Positions 26,772 to 36,305 of a stretch of 64,000 nucleotides of DNA are shown here, piece by piece. Made by a program: the position numbers and the translations under genes. The stretch is from HKCCE3408 sp039191215 (GTDB lineage: Bacteria > Pseudomonadota > Alphaproteobacteria > Rhodobacterales > Rhodobacteraceae). The notes beneath the pieces are model-generated. The model did no database searches. It was not told the origin of the DNA and saw only the letters and a list, made by a program, of their open reading frames with translations. The DNA is taken from assembly GCA_039191215.1 (NCBI GenBank), contig JBCCXT010000018.1, forward strand, positions 1 through 64,000. The letters run 5' to 3'. Position 1 is the first letter of the stretch; every line of letters starts with the position of its first letter.

Positions 26772-28376
26772 ATGCATAATTATCTCAAACTGGTCTTTTT
26801 AGGCATCGTTGCGATCTGTGCGGCGATCGCTGCGAACTATGCCCGCGACCTTGCCTACATGGTGCATGCTTTGCTGTTCATGTCGGTCGCCGTGGTGCTT
26901 TTCATCTTAGTTCTGCGCCAGACCGATGAGCCGGTGGCAGAAGCCGCTGAGCTTGAGAGCGAATACATGGATGGGCCGGTGCGCTTTGCGACAATCGCCA
27001 CGGCACTTTGGGGCGTCGTTGGTTTTCTGGCGGGCGTGTTCATCGCCTTCCAATTGGCGTTTCCGCAACTGAATTTCGACTGGGCTCAGGGCTATTTGAA
27101 TTTTGGTCGATTGCGCCCGCTGCACACCTCGGCGGTGATCTTTGCTTTTGGTGGCAACGCGCTGCTCGCCTCAAGCTTTTACATCGTGCAGCGCACGACA
27201 GCGGCAAGGCTATGGGGCGGCAATCTGGCGTGGTTTGTGTTCTGGGGCTACCAGTTCTTCATCGTTCTGGCGGCGACGGGGTACATCTTGGGCTCAACCC
27301 AAGGCCAAGAATACGCTGAGCCTGAATGGCTGACCGATCTGTGGTTGACCATCGTTTGGGTCGCCTTCCTACTGGTCTTCCTCGGTACGCTTCTGAAGCG
27401 AAAAGAGCCGCATATCTACGTCGCCAACTGGTTCTTGCTGAGCTTCATCGTGACCGTCGCGATGCTGCATGTGGTCAACAACTTGGCCATCCCTGTCTCC
27501 TTCTTTGGCTCCCGCTCGGTTCCGCTGATGGGCGGGGTACAAAACGCGATGACGCAGTGGTGGTACGGCCACAACGCAGTGGGCTTCTTCCTGACGGCAG
27601 GCTTCTTGGGCATGATGTACTACTTCATCCCAAAACAGGCCGAACGGCCGGTCTTCAGCTATAAGTTGTCGATTATCCACTTTTGGGCGCTGATCTTTCT
27701 TTATATCTGGGCCGGTCCGCACCACCTGCACTACACCGCGTTGCCGGATTGGGCCTCGACCCTGGGCATGGTGTTTTCCATCGTGCTGTGGATGCCCAGC
27801 TGGGGCGGCATGATCAACGGGCTGATGACGCTGTCGGGCGCCTGGGACAAGCTGCGTACCGACCCGGTGTTGCGGATGATGGTGACCTCGGTGGCGTTCT
27901 ACGGCATGTCTACCTTCGAAGGCCCGATGATGTCGATCCGGGCCGTCAACAGCCTAAGCCACTATACAGACTGGACAATTGGGCATGTGCATTCCGGCGC
28001 TTTGGGCTGGAACGGTCTGATCACCTTTGGCGTTCTTTACTACTTGGTGCCCAAGCTCTGGAATCGGGCAAGCCTCTATTCCTCGGCTCTTGTGTCCTGG
28101 CACTTCTGGCTCGCCACGATCGGGATCGTTCTTTACGCGGCCTCAATGTGGGTGACCGGCATCATGGAAGGCCTAATGTGGCGTGAGGTCGATGCCAATG
28201 GCTTCTTGGTCAATTCCTTCGCCGACACCGTTGAAGCCAAATTCCCGATGTATCTGGTCCGCGGGCTGGGTGGCCTGATGTACCTGACCGGTGCGGTCAT
28301 CATGCTTTACAACCTATGGATGACGATCCGGGGCCGCCGCGAGACCGTTGCCGCCGCCGCAATGCCGGCCGAATAA
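26772..28376 (+). CDS. ccoN: cbb3-type cytochrome c oxidase subunit I
   Basis: A 534-residue catalytic subunit from ATG 26772 (upstream in-frame sequence lies in the regulatory region). It has about twelve membrane helices. Haem and copper ligands are all present: H118 (R-P-L-H-T), H267 of the CuB site (Y-G-H-N-A-V), H317-H318 (G-P-H-H-L-H-Y), and H405/H407 (G-H-V-H-S-G). It reduces oxygen to water with high affinity and pumps protons. It opens the ccoNOQP operon under FNR control. Confidence 0.97.
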   Translation: MHNYLKLVFLGIVAICAAIAANYARDLAYMVHALLFMSVAVVLFILVLRQTDEPVAEAAELESEYMDGPVRFATIATALWGVVGFLAGVFIAFQLAFPQLNFDWAQGYLNFGRLRPLHTSAVIFAFGGNALLASSFYIVQRTTAARLWGGNLAWFVFWGYQFFIVLAATGYILGSTQGQEYAEPEWLTDLWLTIVWVAFLLVFLGTLLKRKEPHIYVANWFLLSFIVTVAMLHVVNNLAIPVSFFGSRSVPLMGGVQNAMTQWWYGHNAVGFFLTAGFLGMMYYFIPKQAERPVFSYKLSIIHFWALIFLYIWAGPHHLHYTALPDWASTLGMVFSIVLWMPSWGGMINGLMTLSGAWDKLRTDPVLRMMVTSVAFYGMSTFEGPMMSIRAVNSLSHYTDWTIGHVHSGALGWNGLITFGVLYYLVPKLWNRASLYSSALVSWHFWLATIGIVLYAASMWVTGIMEGLMWREVDANGFLVNSFADTVEAKFPMYLVRGLGGLMYLTGAVIMLYNLWMTIRGRRETVAAAAMPAE

Positions 28377-28387
28377 GGAGTGAAGCA

Positions 28388-29110
28388 ATGGCTATTCTTG
28401 ACCGACATAAGGTGATTGAGACCAATGCGACGCTGCTTTTAGGGCTGAGCTTTGTGGTGGTGGCGATCGGTGGCATCGTCGAGATCGCGCCGCTTTTCTA
28501 CCTCGAAAACACGATCGAGGACGTCGACGGCATGCGCCCTTACAGCCCGCTCGAGCGTGCCGGTCGTGAGGTCTATCTGCGCGAGGGCTGCTATGTCTGC
28601 CATAGCCAGATGATCCGCCCGATGCGCGATGAGGTGGAGCGTTACGGCCATTACAGCCTGGCTGCCGAAAGCCAGTATGATCACCCGTTTCAATGGGGCT
28701 CGAAGCGCACGGGGCCGGATCTGGCGCGCGTCGGTGGGCGTTATTCGGATGCCTGGCATGTCGATCACATGACCGACCCGCAATCGGTTGTACCGGAATC
28801 GGTGATGCCGCCTTACGCCTATCTGTCCGACATCGTTTTACGGCCCGACCATATCGCCGATTTGATGCGCACGCACCGGTTGGTCGGCGTGCCTTATACC
28901 GACGAGATGATCGAAAGCGCCCGGTCGGACTTCATCGAGCAGGCCACCGAATTTGGCGATACCGCGGTGGCGGAGCGTTATGCCGGTGCGCAGATCCGCA
29001 ACTTCGACGGGCAACCGGAAGTGACCGAAATGGACGCGCTTATCGCCTATTTGCAGATGCTCGGGACGCTGGTGGATTTCTCCACCTTCACGCCCGATGA
29101 AAGCCGCTGA
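28388..29110 (+). CDS. ccoO: cbb3-type cytochrome c oxidase subunit II
   Basis: A 240-residue monohaem cytochrome c subunit. AAGGAG precedes ATG 28388. One N-terminal membrane helix is followed by the haem site C68-Y-V-C71-H72 in 'REGCYVCHSQMIRPmrdEveRYGhySlA', a strong family signature. The conserved Met ligand lies in 'vvPeSvMPpYayL'. It transfers electrons from CcoP to the CcoN active site. Confidence 0.97.
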   Translation: MAILDRHKVIETNATLLLGLSFVVVAIGGIVEIAPLFYLENTIEDVDGMRPYSPLERAGREVYLREGCYVCHSQMIRPMRDEVERYGHYSLAAESQYDHPFQWGSKRTGPDLARVGGRYSDAWHVDHMTDPQSVVPESVMPPYAYLSDIVLRPDHIADLMRTHRLVGVPYTDEMIESARSDFIEQATEFGDTAVAERYAGAQIRNFDGQPEVTEMDALIAYLQMLGTLVDFSTFTPDESR

Positions 29111-29120
29111 GGGAACCGTC

Positions 29121-29309
29121 ATGAGCTATGAAATCATGCGCGTATTTGCCGGTAGCTGGGGGTTGGTCTTCATGTTTGTGGCCTTCGCCGTAATCGTCTT
29201 TGTGACGCTCCGGCCAGGCAGCCGCAACCTACATCGCGACATTGCAGATATCCCCTTTCGCCACGAAGGCCGTCCGGCCGCGGCCGAAGCAAGTGAGGCG
29301 CAGAAATGA
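29121..29309 (+). CDS. ccoQ: cbb3-type oxidase small subunit CcoQ
   Basis: A 62-residue protein from ATG 29121 (GGGAA upstream). It has one membrane helix (about residues 12-32, 'gSWgLvfMfvaFaviVfvtlRPGs') and a short basic/acidic tail, as in the CcoQ/FixQ family, which stabilises the oxidase. Its TGA overlaps the ccoP ATG (ATGA). Confidence 0.92.
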   Translation: MSYEIMRVFAGSWGLVFMFVAFAVIVFVTLRPGSRNLHRDIADIPFRHEGRPAAAEASEAQK

Positions 29310-30199
29310 CCCGCAATTTGCACGAAGACGCCGACCAGGAGCTGCAGCAGGGCGATCCGGACACAACGGGCCATTCCTGGGACGGGATCAAAGAGTTCAA
29401 CAATCCACTGCCGCGTTGGTGGCTATGGACGTTTTACGCCACCTGCGTCTGGGGTCTGTTTTACACGATCGCCTATCCAGCTTGGCCGGGCATTTCTGGC
29501 GCGTCAGCCGGGTTTTTGGGTTATTCGACCCGCGCCGAGGTGGCAGAAGACATTGCCGCCGTGACCGAAGCCAATGCCGAAATCCGGGCGAGCCTGGCAG
29601 CCGCGGAGCTTACTGAAGTCACGCCTGAAGCTAACCCGGAGCTTTACCAGTTCGCGCTGCAGGGTGGCGCGTCGGTCTTTGCCAGTTGGTGTTCGCAATG
29701 CCACGGCTCGGGCGCTGCCGGTGTTCAGGCCTCGGGCTATCCCAATCTGCTCGATGATGACTGGCTTTGGGGCGGCACGATCGACGACATCTACCTGACC
29801 ATCGCCCATGGCATCCGAAACGAGACCGATCCCGATACACGCTGGTCGCAGATGACCGCCTTTGACGAGATCCTGCCCGATGAGGAGATCGACGCCGTCG
29901 TCAATTACGTGCTTTCCCTCTCTGATCAGGAACATGATGCAGCCTTGGCCGTGGCTGGTGAGGAGGTTTACCTAAATAACTGCGCCGCCTGCCACCTAGA
30001 CAGCGCAATGGGTGATCCGTTTCTCGGCGCGCCCAACTTGACGGACGCGATCTGGCTTTATGGCGGCAGCGCAGAGGCCATCGAACACACGGTTCGCTAT
30101 TCCCGGTTTGGGGTGATGCCATCCTGGTCTGACCGCCTGTCGGAGGCCGAGATTCGGGCGGTATCGATATGGGTCCACGCCCAGGGTGGCGGCGAATAA
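29306..30199 (+). CDS. ccoP: cbb3-type cytochrome c oxidase subunit III (dihaem)
   Basis: A 297-residue protein with the N-terminal family motif 'HsWDGIkEfNNPLPrWWlWtFYatcvw' leading into the membrane helix. Two cytochrome c domains follow, with haem sites C129-S-Q-C132-H133 and C226-A-A-C229-H230. It receives electrons from soluble or anchored cytochrome c and passes them to CcoO. Last gene of ccoNOQP. Confidence 0.97.
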   Translation: MTRNLHEDADQELQQGDPDTTGHSWDGIKEFNNPLPRWWLWTFYATCVWGLFYTIAYPAWPGISGASAGFLGYSTRAEVAEDIAAVTEANAEIRASLAAAELTEVTPEANPELYQFALQGGASVFASWCSQCHGSGAAGVQASGYPNLLDDDWLWGGTIDDIYLTIAHGIRNETDPDTRWSQMTAFDEILPDEEIDAVVNYVLSLSDQEHDAALAVAGEEVYLNNCAACHLDSAMGDPFLGAPNLTDAIWLYGGSAEAIEHTVRYSRFGVMPSWSDRLSEAEIRAVSIWVHAQGGGE

Positions 30200-30240
30200 G
30201 CCCGTTAGAGTTTCCGGTGGCCCCTCCCGGCTGCTGGATT

Positions 30241-30286
30241 GGCACCGATCCTGGTCCTGTTCGCGCGTTTCCACAGGATCGGTGCC
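30241..30286 (+). terminator. long hairpin between ccoP and ccoG
   Basis: A perfect 13-bp inverted repeat, GGCACCGATCCTG and CAGGATCGGTGCC, with a 20-nt loop starts 41 bases after the ccoP stop. No T-run follows. It may end or stabilise the ccoNOQP message ahead of the separate ccoG promoter. Confidence 0.5.
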
Positions 30287-30361
30287 TACCAACAATCGCA
30301 AGTTGCTTGCGAAACGCGTGATCTCAAGACCCTGGCGGCGTCGCAATGCGGCGCCGCCTCT

Positions 30362-30375
30362 TTGATCCACGTCAA
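30362..30375. promoter_or_regulatory. FNR-type box upstream of ccoG
   Basis: TTGAT-CCAC-GTCAA matches the FNR consensus in nine of ten half-site positions. Its centre is about 78 bases before the ccoG ATG. TATTCT at 30398-30403 is a suitable -10 element for class II activation, giving a start near 30410. Confidence 0.75.
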
Positions 30376-30445
30376 GGATGTCGCGTGCGCGGAACTTTAT
30401 TCTGACGGTGCGAACAGAGACGTTTTCCAACCTTTGGACCCCGCG

Positions 30446-31948
30446 ATGACCGCGACAGATCCGCCGAAACTTTATGCCGCGAGAGAGCCTGTTTTCCCCA
30501 AGCGCATCTCGGGCCGATTTCGCAACCTGAAATGGGTCGTGATGATCGTCACGCTTGGCATCTACTACCTGACGCCGTGGATTCGTTGGGATCGCGGCCC
30601 AAACCTGCCGGACCAGGCGGTTCTGGTCGACCTCGCCAACCGCCGCTTCTTCTTCTTTTGGATCGAGATCTGGCCGCATGAATTTTACTTCGTCGCGGGC
30701 CTTTTAATCATGGCGGGGCTCGGGCTCTTTTTGTTTACTTCGGCGCTTGGCCGTGTCTGGTGCGGCTATTCCTGCCCGCAGACCGTTTGGACCGATCTCT
30801 TCTTCGCCGTTGAGCGTTGGATCGAGGGCGACCGCAATGCCCGCCTGCGCCTGCGGAAAGCCAATTGGGATTTGAAAAAGATCCGCCTTCGGATCACCAA
30901 ATGGGCGATTTGGCTGGCCATTGCTGTGGCCACCGGTGGCGCTTGGGTGTTTTATTTTGCGGATGCACCGACGCTGTTGCGGGACCTCGTCACCTTGCAG
31001 GTGCCAAGCGTGGCCTACACCACCATCGCCATCCTTACAGCCACGACGTTTGTTTTTGGCGGCTTCATGCGCGAACAGGTCTGTATCTATATGTGCCCCT
31101 GGCCGCGCATCCAGGCCGCGATGATGGATGAAGACACCATCACAGTTGCTTATCGTGATTGGCGGGGTGAGCCGCGCGGCCGAGGCAAGCGCCGCCGCGA
31201 GATTGCTGAGCGGGCCATGGCCGATAGCCAAGCCGCCGGTGCGCGGGATGGGGTGCGCCAACTGGCGGAGCCGGCCCACGACAATCTGGGCGATTGCATC
31301 GATTGCCACGCTTGCGTGAATGTCTGCCCAGTCGGCATCGATATCCGCGATGGACAACAACTTGAATGCATCACCTGCGCACTTTGCATCGATGCCTGTG
31401 ATGAGATCATGGATAAAATCGGTAAGCCGCGCGGGCTGATCGACTATCTGGCGCTGACCGATGAAGACGCCGAACGCAGCGGCGCGCCGCCCAAATCGAT
31501 CATCAGACACATCCTGCGGCCGCGCACGCTGGTCTATACCGCACTTTGGAGCATGATCGGCATTGGCCTGACGGTGCTGTTGTTCATCCGCACACCGCTT
31601 GATGTCACCGTGGCCCCGGTGCGCAATCCGCAATTTGTGACCCTTAGCGACGGCTCGATCCGCAACGCCTACGACCTGCGCATCCGAAATATGACCGGCG
31701 AAGACGCGGTTTTTCACGTCTCGTTGCGCTCCGATGAGATCTTGCGCATCGAGTTAGAGGGGCAGACCGATCTGACGGTGCCGGTCCCGGCGGATGTGAC
31801 CCAGCTGCAGCGCGTCTATGTGATCGCGCGGCCCGACGATCCGGCCGCCGATGCCGAACGGACGGGCCTGCGCTTCTGGGTCGAAGACCAGGCCGCGGAA
31901 CTTCGCACCTTCCAAGATTCAAGCTTTAGCGGAAAGGGGACGCAGTGA
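30446..31948 (+). CDS. ccoG: cbb3 oxidase assembly protein CcoG (FixG/RdxA), ferredoxin type
   Basis: A 500-residue membrane protein from ATG 30446, supported by the family N-terminus 'pPKLYAAREPVFPKRIsGrFRnLKW'. It has five or so membrane helices, a NapH-like C-G-Y-x-C-P motif, a membrane-side C-P-W-P motif, then two 4Fe-4S ferredoxin clusters (C-x2-C-x2-C-x3-C-P and C-x2-C-x2-C-x3-C-D). A C-terminal Ig-like domain follows. CcoG is reported to reduce copper(II) during oxidase assembly. It opens ccoGHIS. Confidence 0.96.
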   Translation: MTATDPPKLYAAREPVFPKRISGRFRNLKWVVMIVTLGIYYLTPWIRWDRGPNLPDQAVLVDLANRRFFFFWIEIWPHEFYFVAGLLIMAGLGLFLFTSALGRVWCGYSCPQTVWTDLFFAVERWIEGDRNARLRLRKANWDLKKIRLRITKWAIWLAIAVATGGAWVFYFADAPTLLRDLVTLQVPSVAYTTIAILTATTFVFGGFMREQVCIYMCPWPRIQAAMMDEDTITVAYRDWRGEPRGRGKRRREIAERAMADSQAAGARDGVRQLAEPAHDNLGDCIDCHACVNVCPVGIDIRDGQQLECITCALCIDACDEIMDKIGKPRGLIDYLALTDEDAERSGAPPKSIIRHILRPRTLVYTALWSMIGIGLTVLLFIRTPLDVTVAPVRNPQFVTLSDGSIRNAYDLRIRNMTGEDAVFHVSLRSDEILRIELEGQTDLTVPVPADVTQLQRVYVIARPDDPAADAERTGLRFWVEDQAAELRTFQDSSFSGKGTQ

Positions 31949-32421
31949 TGCAAACGCGCGAACGGAAACTTACCGGGGGCCATGTCTTGGCCATGTTTGT
32001 GGTTGGGTTTGGGATCATTATCGGCGTGAACGTCTTTATGGCAGTGAGTGCTGTACGCACATTTCCGGGACTTGAGGCGTCCTCCAGCTACGCCGATAGC
32101 CAGACCTTCGATGCCCGCCGCGATGCCCAGGACGCGTTGGGCTGGCAGGCAGAGGTCGCGGTCGCGGGTGAGATGCTATCGCTGAGCCTGACCGATGCGA
32201 ATGGCCGCCCGGTCTACCCGGCCGCCTTTGAGGCGCTTTTGACCCGGCCAACAAGCCAACAAGCCGACCAGCTTCTTGATCTGACGCGCGGGCCAAATGG
32301 GGTGCTGCTTGCGCCGATTGAGCGGGCGCCGGGCCGCTGGCGGCTGCGCCTGACCGGCACCGCACGCGACGGGACCGAATACCGCCACAACATCACCTTC
32401 ACTCTGCGGGAGATCAGCTGA
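31948..32421 (+). CDS. ccoH: FixH/CcoH family protein
   Basis: A 157-residue protein with one N-terminal membrane helix ('LTGGHVLaMFVvGFGiIIgVNvfMa') and a periplasmic FixH domain containing 'tFpGLeassSYadsqtFdarrdaqdaLgWqaev'. It is needed for stable cbb3 assembly. I chose ATG 31948, which overlaps the ccoG stop by one base (TGATG) and has GGGGA 8 bases upstream; GTG 31945 is an alternative. Confidence 0.93.
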   Translation: MQTRERKLTGGHVLAMFVVGFGIIIGVNVFMAVSAVRTFPGLEASSSYADSQTFDARRDAQDALGWQAEVAVAGEMLSLSLTDANGRPVYPAAFEALLTRPTSQQADQLLDLTRGPNGVLLAPIERAPGRWRLRLTGTARDGTEYRHNITFTLREIS

Positions 32422-32422
32422 C

Positions 32423-34585
32423 ATGGCACAGGCGGTTTGTCCGGCATGCCCGCCGGAGCCTGAATTGACGCCGGTGCCGCTGCCCGATGCGCGGCTGGTT
32501 CTTGCCTTACCCGGCATTCATTGCGGTGGCTGCATCGCCTCGGTGGAGCGCATTTTGGCGGCCCTGCCCGGCGTACGGGACGCGCGCGTGAACCTGACAC
32601 TGAAACGCGTGGCGATCGATGCGGCACCCGGAATTGCCATCGATACACTGACCAAGGCGCTCGGCAAGGCGGGGTTTGAGGCGCATGAGCTCGATCCGGG
32701 CCTGATCGCCAAGGATGCTGCCGATACTACGGCCAGTGATTTGCTGATGCGCTTGGCTGTCGCCTTTTTTGCGATGATGAATGTCATGCTTTTGTCAGTG
32801 GCGGTTTGGTCCGGTGCCGAAGGCGCGATGCGCGATCTGATGCATTGGGTCTCTGCTGCGATTGCGATCCCGGCTGTCTTGTTTGCCGGGCGGCCGTTTT
32901 ATGTGTCGGCTTGGGCTGCCTTGCGCGGCGGTCGGCTAAATATGGACGTGCCGATCACGCTGGCCATCCTGCTGGCCATCGGCACGTCGCTTTCGGAAAC
33001 GATTCTGTCGGGCCCGCACGCCTATTTCGATGCCGCCGTGGCGTTGTGCTGTTTTTTGTTGGCAGGCCGTTACCTTGACCATCGGACCCGGGCGCAGGCC
33101 CGCTCAGCGGCGGCACATCTTGCCGCGCGAGAGGTGCCGCGTGCAATCCGACTGGATCAGGCCGGGCCAAGCATCGTCGCGGTCTCGGAGCTTCAGGTTG
33201 GCGATCTAGTCCGCGTTCTGCCCGGCGCGCGTGTGCCTGCTGATGGGGTTGTGGCCGAAGGAGTATCCGAGATCGACCGTTCGCTGATGACCGGCGAAAC
33301 TGTGCCGGCAGCGGTCCGCGCCAGCGATCATTTGCGCGCAGGCGAAGACAATCTGACCGGCGCGTTGGTCATGCGGGTGACCGCGGCAGGCCCTGATACC
33401 GAATTGTCCCGCATCGCCGATCTGGTTGCTGTGGCCGAGGCTGGCCGCAACCGGGCAACGGCACTGGCCGACAAAGCCGCGGGCCTTTACGCGCCGGGTG
33501 TGCACATCGTTGCTGTTCTGGCGGCGGCGGGCTGGTGGGTGGCCACCCAAGACCTGCGCGTGGCGTTGAACATCGCCGCTGCCGTGCTGATCATCACCTG
33601 CCCATGCGCGCTTGGGCTTGCGGTGCCTGCCGTGACCACAGCGGCATCGGGCCGTTTGTTCAGCCGCGGTCTGTTGGTCAAGGACGGCACGGCGCTGGAA
33701 CGGCTGGCCGAGGTAGATACCGTCGTTTTCGACAAAACCGGGACGCTGACAACCGGCGTGCCTGCGCCCATTGGGCTCGATGGGCTCGCCGGTGATGAGG
33801 CTGCCGTGGCCTTGGCGCTCGCGCAGGCTTCGGCCCATCCGCTGGCCAAGGGATTGGCTGCCGCACTTGACGAGTGTGGCGTGACAACCGCCCGCCTCGA
33901 ATGGGCCAAAGAACAGCCGGGTGAGGGCATTACCGGGCGCTGGCGCGGGCAAACCGTGCGTCTGGGCCGCCCCGACTGGTTTGGCCTGACACCAACGGAT
34001 GCGACGGCGGCGGCACTTCAGATCAGCGACGGACCGGTCCATCTGGTGACCTTTGAAGATCGGCTGCGCCCCGGCGCCGAGGAGCTGGTCGAAAAGCTAA
34101 AAGAGCAGGGCAAGCGCGTGGTCCTGCTGTCGGGCGACACGTATGGCCCGGTTGCCGAATTGGCCGACCGGTTGGGCATCACCAGATTCAAAGCGCGCCT
34201 GCGGCCCGAGGATAAGGCCGCGTTTGTTGCGAAGCTGGCGGGTGGCGGGTGCAAGGTCTTGATGGTGGGCGATGGTCTCAACGACACGGCAGCGCTTGCT
34301 GGCGCGCATGTCTCGATCTCTCCGGCGACAGGTTTGGACGCCGCCCGCGCAGCCTCTGACATCGTGTTGCTCGGTGACAGCCTTGCGCCGATCCAGTCAG
34401 CGTTGCGCACCGCAACCAAGGCACGCCGTCGGATCACCGAAAATTTTGCCCTGGCAAGCCTTTACAACCTTATCGCTGTGCCGCTGGCCATTGCGGGCCT
34501 GGCCACACCGCTGATCGCTGCATTGTCCATGTCACTGTCGTCGATCACGGTGTCAGCTAACGCTCTGCGTCTGGGGAAAGATTGA
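32423..34585 (+). CDS. ccoI: copper-transporting P1B-type ATPase CcoI
   Basis: A 720-residue P-type ATPase. The N-terminal metal-binding domain has H-C34-G-G-C37. The core has the T-G-E actuator loop, the membrane C393-P-C395 motif, the phosphorylated D437-K-T-G-T-L-T, the H-P nucleotide motif and G-D-G-L-N-D. It exports copper to the periplasm for insertion into CcoN. It starts 1 base after ccoH and overlaps ccoS by one base. Confidence 0.96.
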   Translation: MAQAVCPACPPEPELTPVPLPDARLVLALPGIHCGGCIASVERILAALPGVRDARVNLTLKRVAIDAAPGIAIDTLTKALGKAGFEAHELDPGLIAKDAADTTASDLLMRLAVAFFAMMNVMLLSVAVWSGAEGAMRDLMHWVSAAIAIPAVLFAGRPFYVSAWAALRGGRLNMDVPITLAILLAIGTSLSETILSGPHAYFDAAVALCCFLLAGRYLDHRTRAQARSAAAHLAAREVPRAIRLDQAGPSIVAVSELQVGDLVRVLPGARVPADGVVAEGVSEIDRSLMTGETVPAAVRASDHLRAGEDNLTGALVMRVTAAGPDTELSRIADLVAVAEAGRNRATALADKAAGLYAPGVHIVAVLAAAGWWVATQDLRVALNIAAAVLIITCPCALGLAVPAVTTAASGRLFSRGLLVKDGTALERLAEVDTVVFDKTGTLTTGVPAPIGLDGLAGDEAAVALALAQASAHPLAKGLAAALDECGVTTARLEWAKEQPGEGITGRWRGQTVRLGRPDWFGLTPTDATAAALQISDGPVHLVTFEDRLRPGAEELVEKLKEQGKRVVLLSGDTYGPVAELADRLGITRFKARLRPEDKAAFVAKLAGGGCKVLMVGDGLNDTAALAGAHVSISPATGLDAARAASDIVLLGDSLAPIQSALRTATKARRRITENFALASLYNLIAVPLAIAGLATPLIAALSMSLSSITVSANALRLGKD

Positions 34586-34743
34586 TGGAGATACTCGGCC
34601 TCCTCATACCCGTCTCTTTGGGCTTGGGCGCTTTGGGCCTGGCGGCGTTCTTTTGGCTCTTGAAGCGCGGCCAATTCGACGACCCGGATGGTGACGCCAA
34701 TCGCATTCTCAGCGGTGAGTACGACGACAAGCCGAAAAGCTGA
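34585..34743 (+). CDS. ccoS: cbb3 oxidase maturation protein CcoS
   Basis: A 52-residue protein starting at ATG 34585, overlapping the ccoI stop by one base (TGATG). It has a single N-terminal helix ('lgLLIPvSLgLGalGLaaFfWlLk') followed directly by the family motif 'rGQFDDpdGdanRiL'. CcoS is required for cofactor insertion in cbb3 oxidase. It converges on the carboxypeptidase gene with only 5 bases between the stops. Confidence 0.93.
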   Translation: MEILGLLIPVSLGLGALGLAAFFWLLKRGQFDDPDGDANRILSGEYDDKPKS

Positions 34744-34748
34744 AGCCG

Positions 34749-36305
34749 TCAGGACGGCCCGAGCGTCTGGCAGGGCAGGCTGCGCGCGACAAGCCGGACG
34801 CAGGCATTGATCGCCTCCTGCTCGGTCATGCCGGCAAATTGTGCCTCGAAATAGCCCTCACGTCGGGCGACGTTCCGCAGCGCGTTGTCAAACGTTCCAA
34901 GCTCGGCCAGAGCGGTGGTCAGCAGCATCCGCGTGGCGTCATTTTCGGTATCGAACCGGCCAAGCGATACGCCAAAAAGCCTGCTTCCGGTTGACGAGGA
35001 CCGCGTCACGATCTCGGGCTCAAATGGCTCGGCACGAGCCAGGACGGAGGCCACATCAATTGGTCTGGGACGCGGCCGCGTTGCCGATACCGCATCGCCG
35101 GACAACAAAACGATCCCGTCCGGTCCCGGCACAAGCGTTCCGCGTGGCACGGCGTCAGCCACGGCCTCGTCGATCGCCAGGGCGAGCTCGGTCGTGACCG
35201 GGTCGGCGGCCCTTGCGGCAGTCGCGGCATCTGTTGCTGTCCCGACATCGGCGCTTTGGGCGGATTGGATGACCGGGGGTGCGATCACATTGGCCAGCGC
35301 GGCTTCGACCGAGCTTGCGATTGCGGCGACCAATTCGGGCTCGAGTTCGGGCAATTCGGGCCGCCGTTCGGGCCGGGGGCTGGACGTGACGGCACCCGAC
35401 ATCCGGATGACCCGGCCTTGGCTGCTGCCGAGTGTGTCATCGGCGCCTTCAGATTCATAGACGGGCATTGCCGGTTGGCGCGTCGTTGCCCGCGCGGGCG
35501 CGCGGGTGAAGCCCATATCCAGCAGCTCCATGATCCGCTGATTGCGCGTGGCGGCGGAATTTCCGCCAAAGACGGTGGCCAGGATCCGGACACCACCGCG
35601 TTCCGCCGAAGCCGTCAGGTTGAAACCCGCCGCTCGCGTGTACCCCGTCTTGATGCCGTCCGCGCCGCGGTAATTGTTCAGAACCTGCCGGTTGGTGCTT
35701 GGTACATTGCCGATCGGTCCGGCATAGGTCGAGGTGCGGCCGAAGATGTTGTAATATTGCGGATAGTCGTAGAATAACCGACGCCCCATGATGGTCATGT
35801 CATGGGCTGTCGACAAATGGCCTTCGGCGGTCAGACCATGGGCATTTCGAAAGGTCGTCCGGGTCATGCCCAAAGCGCGCGCCGTGGCATTCATGCGCCG
35901 GGCAAAGGCGGCCTCGGAGCCGGAGATGGCCTCGGCAATGGCGGTTGCGGCATCGTTGGACGAGCGGACCGCGGCGGCGCGGACCAGGTAGCGAAGCTCT
36001 ACCTGGCTGCCGGCGCGAAAGCCAAGGGCATAAGGCGTGCTGGCGGCGTTGCGAGAGATGTCCACGGGCGTGTCCATCGTAACCTCGCCGAGGCGAACCG
36101 CTTCGAACACGATGTAGAGCGTCATCATTTTTGTCAGCGAGGCGGGGTGCAGCCGGGTATCGGCGTTGCGCGAATGCAGCACCTCGCCTGTACGGGCATC
36201 CATCACCATGGCGGCGTAAGGCGCCGCCCGAAGAGGGCCCGCCGCCAAAGCGGCGACGAGAATGAGCGCACTAAAAAGAGTGCGGAAAGCCAATATATAT
36301 GTCAC
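34749..36305 (-). CDS. D-alanyl-D-alanine carboxypeptidase with C-terminal SPOR domain
   Basis: A 518-residue exported protein (signal peptide ending L-R-A-A-P). The S11 peptidase domain has S56-L-T-K59, the S-S-N motif ('vRSSNDAAtAiAEaisGSe') and K-T-G ('GaDGIKTGYTraAGfNL'). It trims the terminal D-Ala from peptidoglycan pentapeptides. A low-complexity Ala/Pro/Thr linker of roughly 150 residues leads to a C-terminal SPOR-like domain ('rlFGVsLGRFdtendAtrmLlttaLaelgtf'), which usually binds denuded glycan at the septum. Confidence 0.93.
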   Translation of the reverse strand: MTYILAFRTLFSALILVAALAAGPLRAAPYAAMVMDARTGEVLHSRNADTRLHPASLTKMMTLYIVFEAVRLGEVTMDTPVDISRNAASTPYALGFRAGSQVELRYLVRAAAVRSSNDAATAIAEAISGSEAAFARRMNATARALGMTRTTFRNAHGLTAEGHLSTAHDMTIMGRRLFYDYPQYYNIFGRTSTYAGPIGNVPSTNRQVLNNYRGADGIKTGYTRAAGFNLTASAERGGVRILATVFGGNSAATRNQRIMELLDMGFTRAPARATTRQPAMPVYESEGADDTLGSSQGRVIRMSGAVTSSPRPERRPELPELEPELVAAIASSVEAALANVIAPPVIQSAQSADVGTATDAATAARAADPVTTELALAIDEAVADAVPRGTLVPGPDGIVLLSGDAVSATRPRPRPIDVASVLARAEPFEPEIVTRSSSTGSRLFGVSLGRFDTENDATRMLLTTALAELGTFDNALRNVARREGYFEAQFAGMTEQEAINACVRLVARSLPCQTLGPS

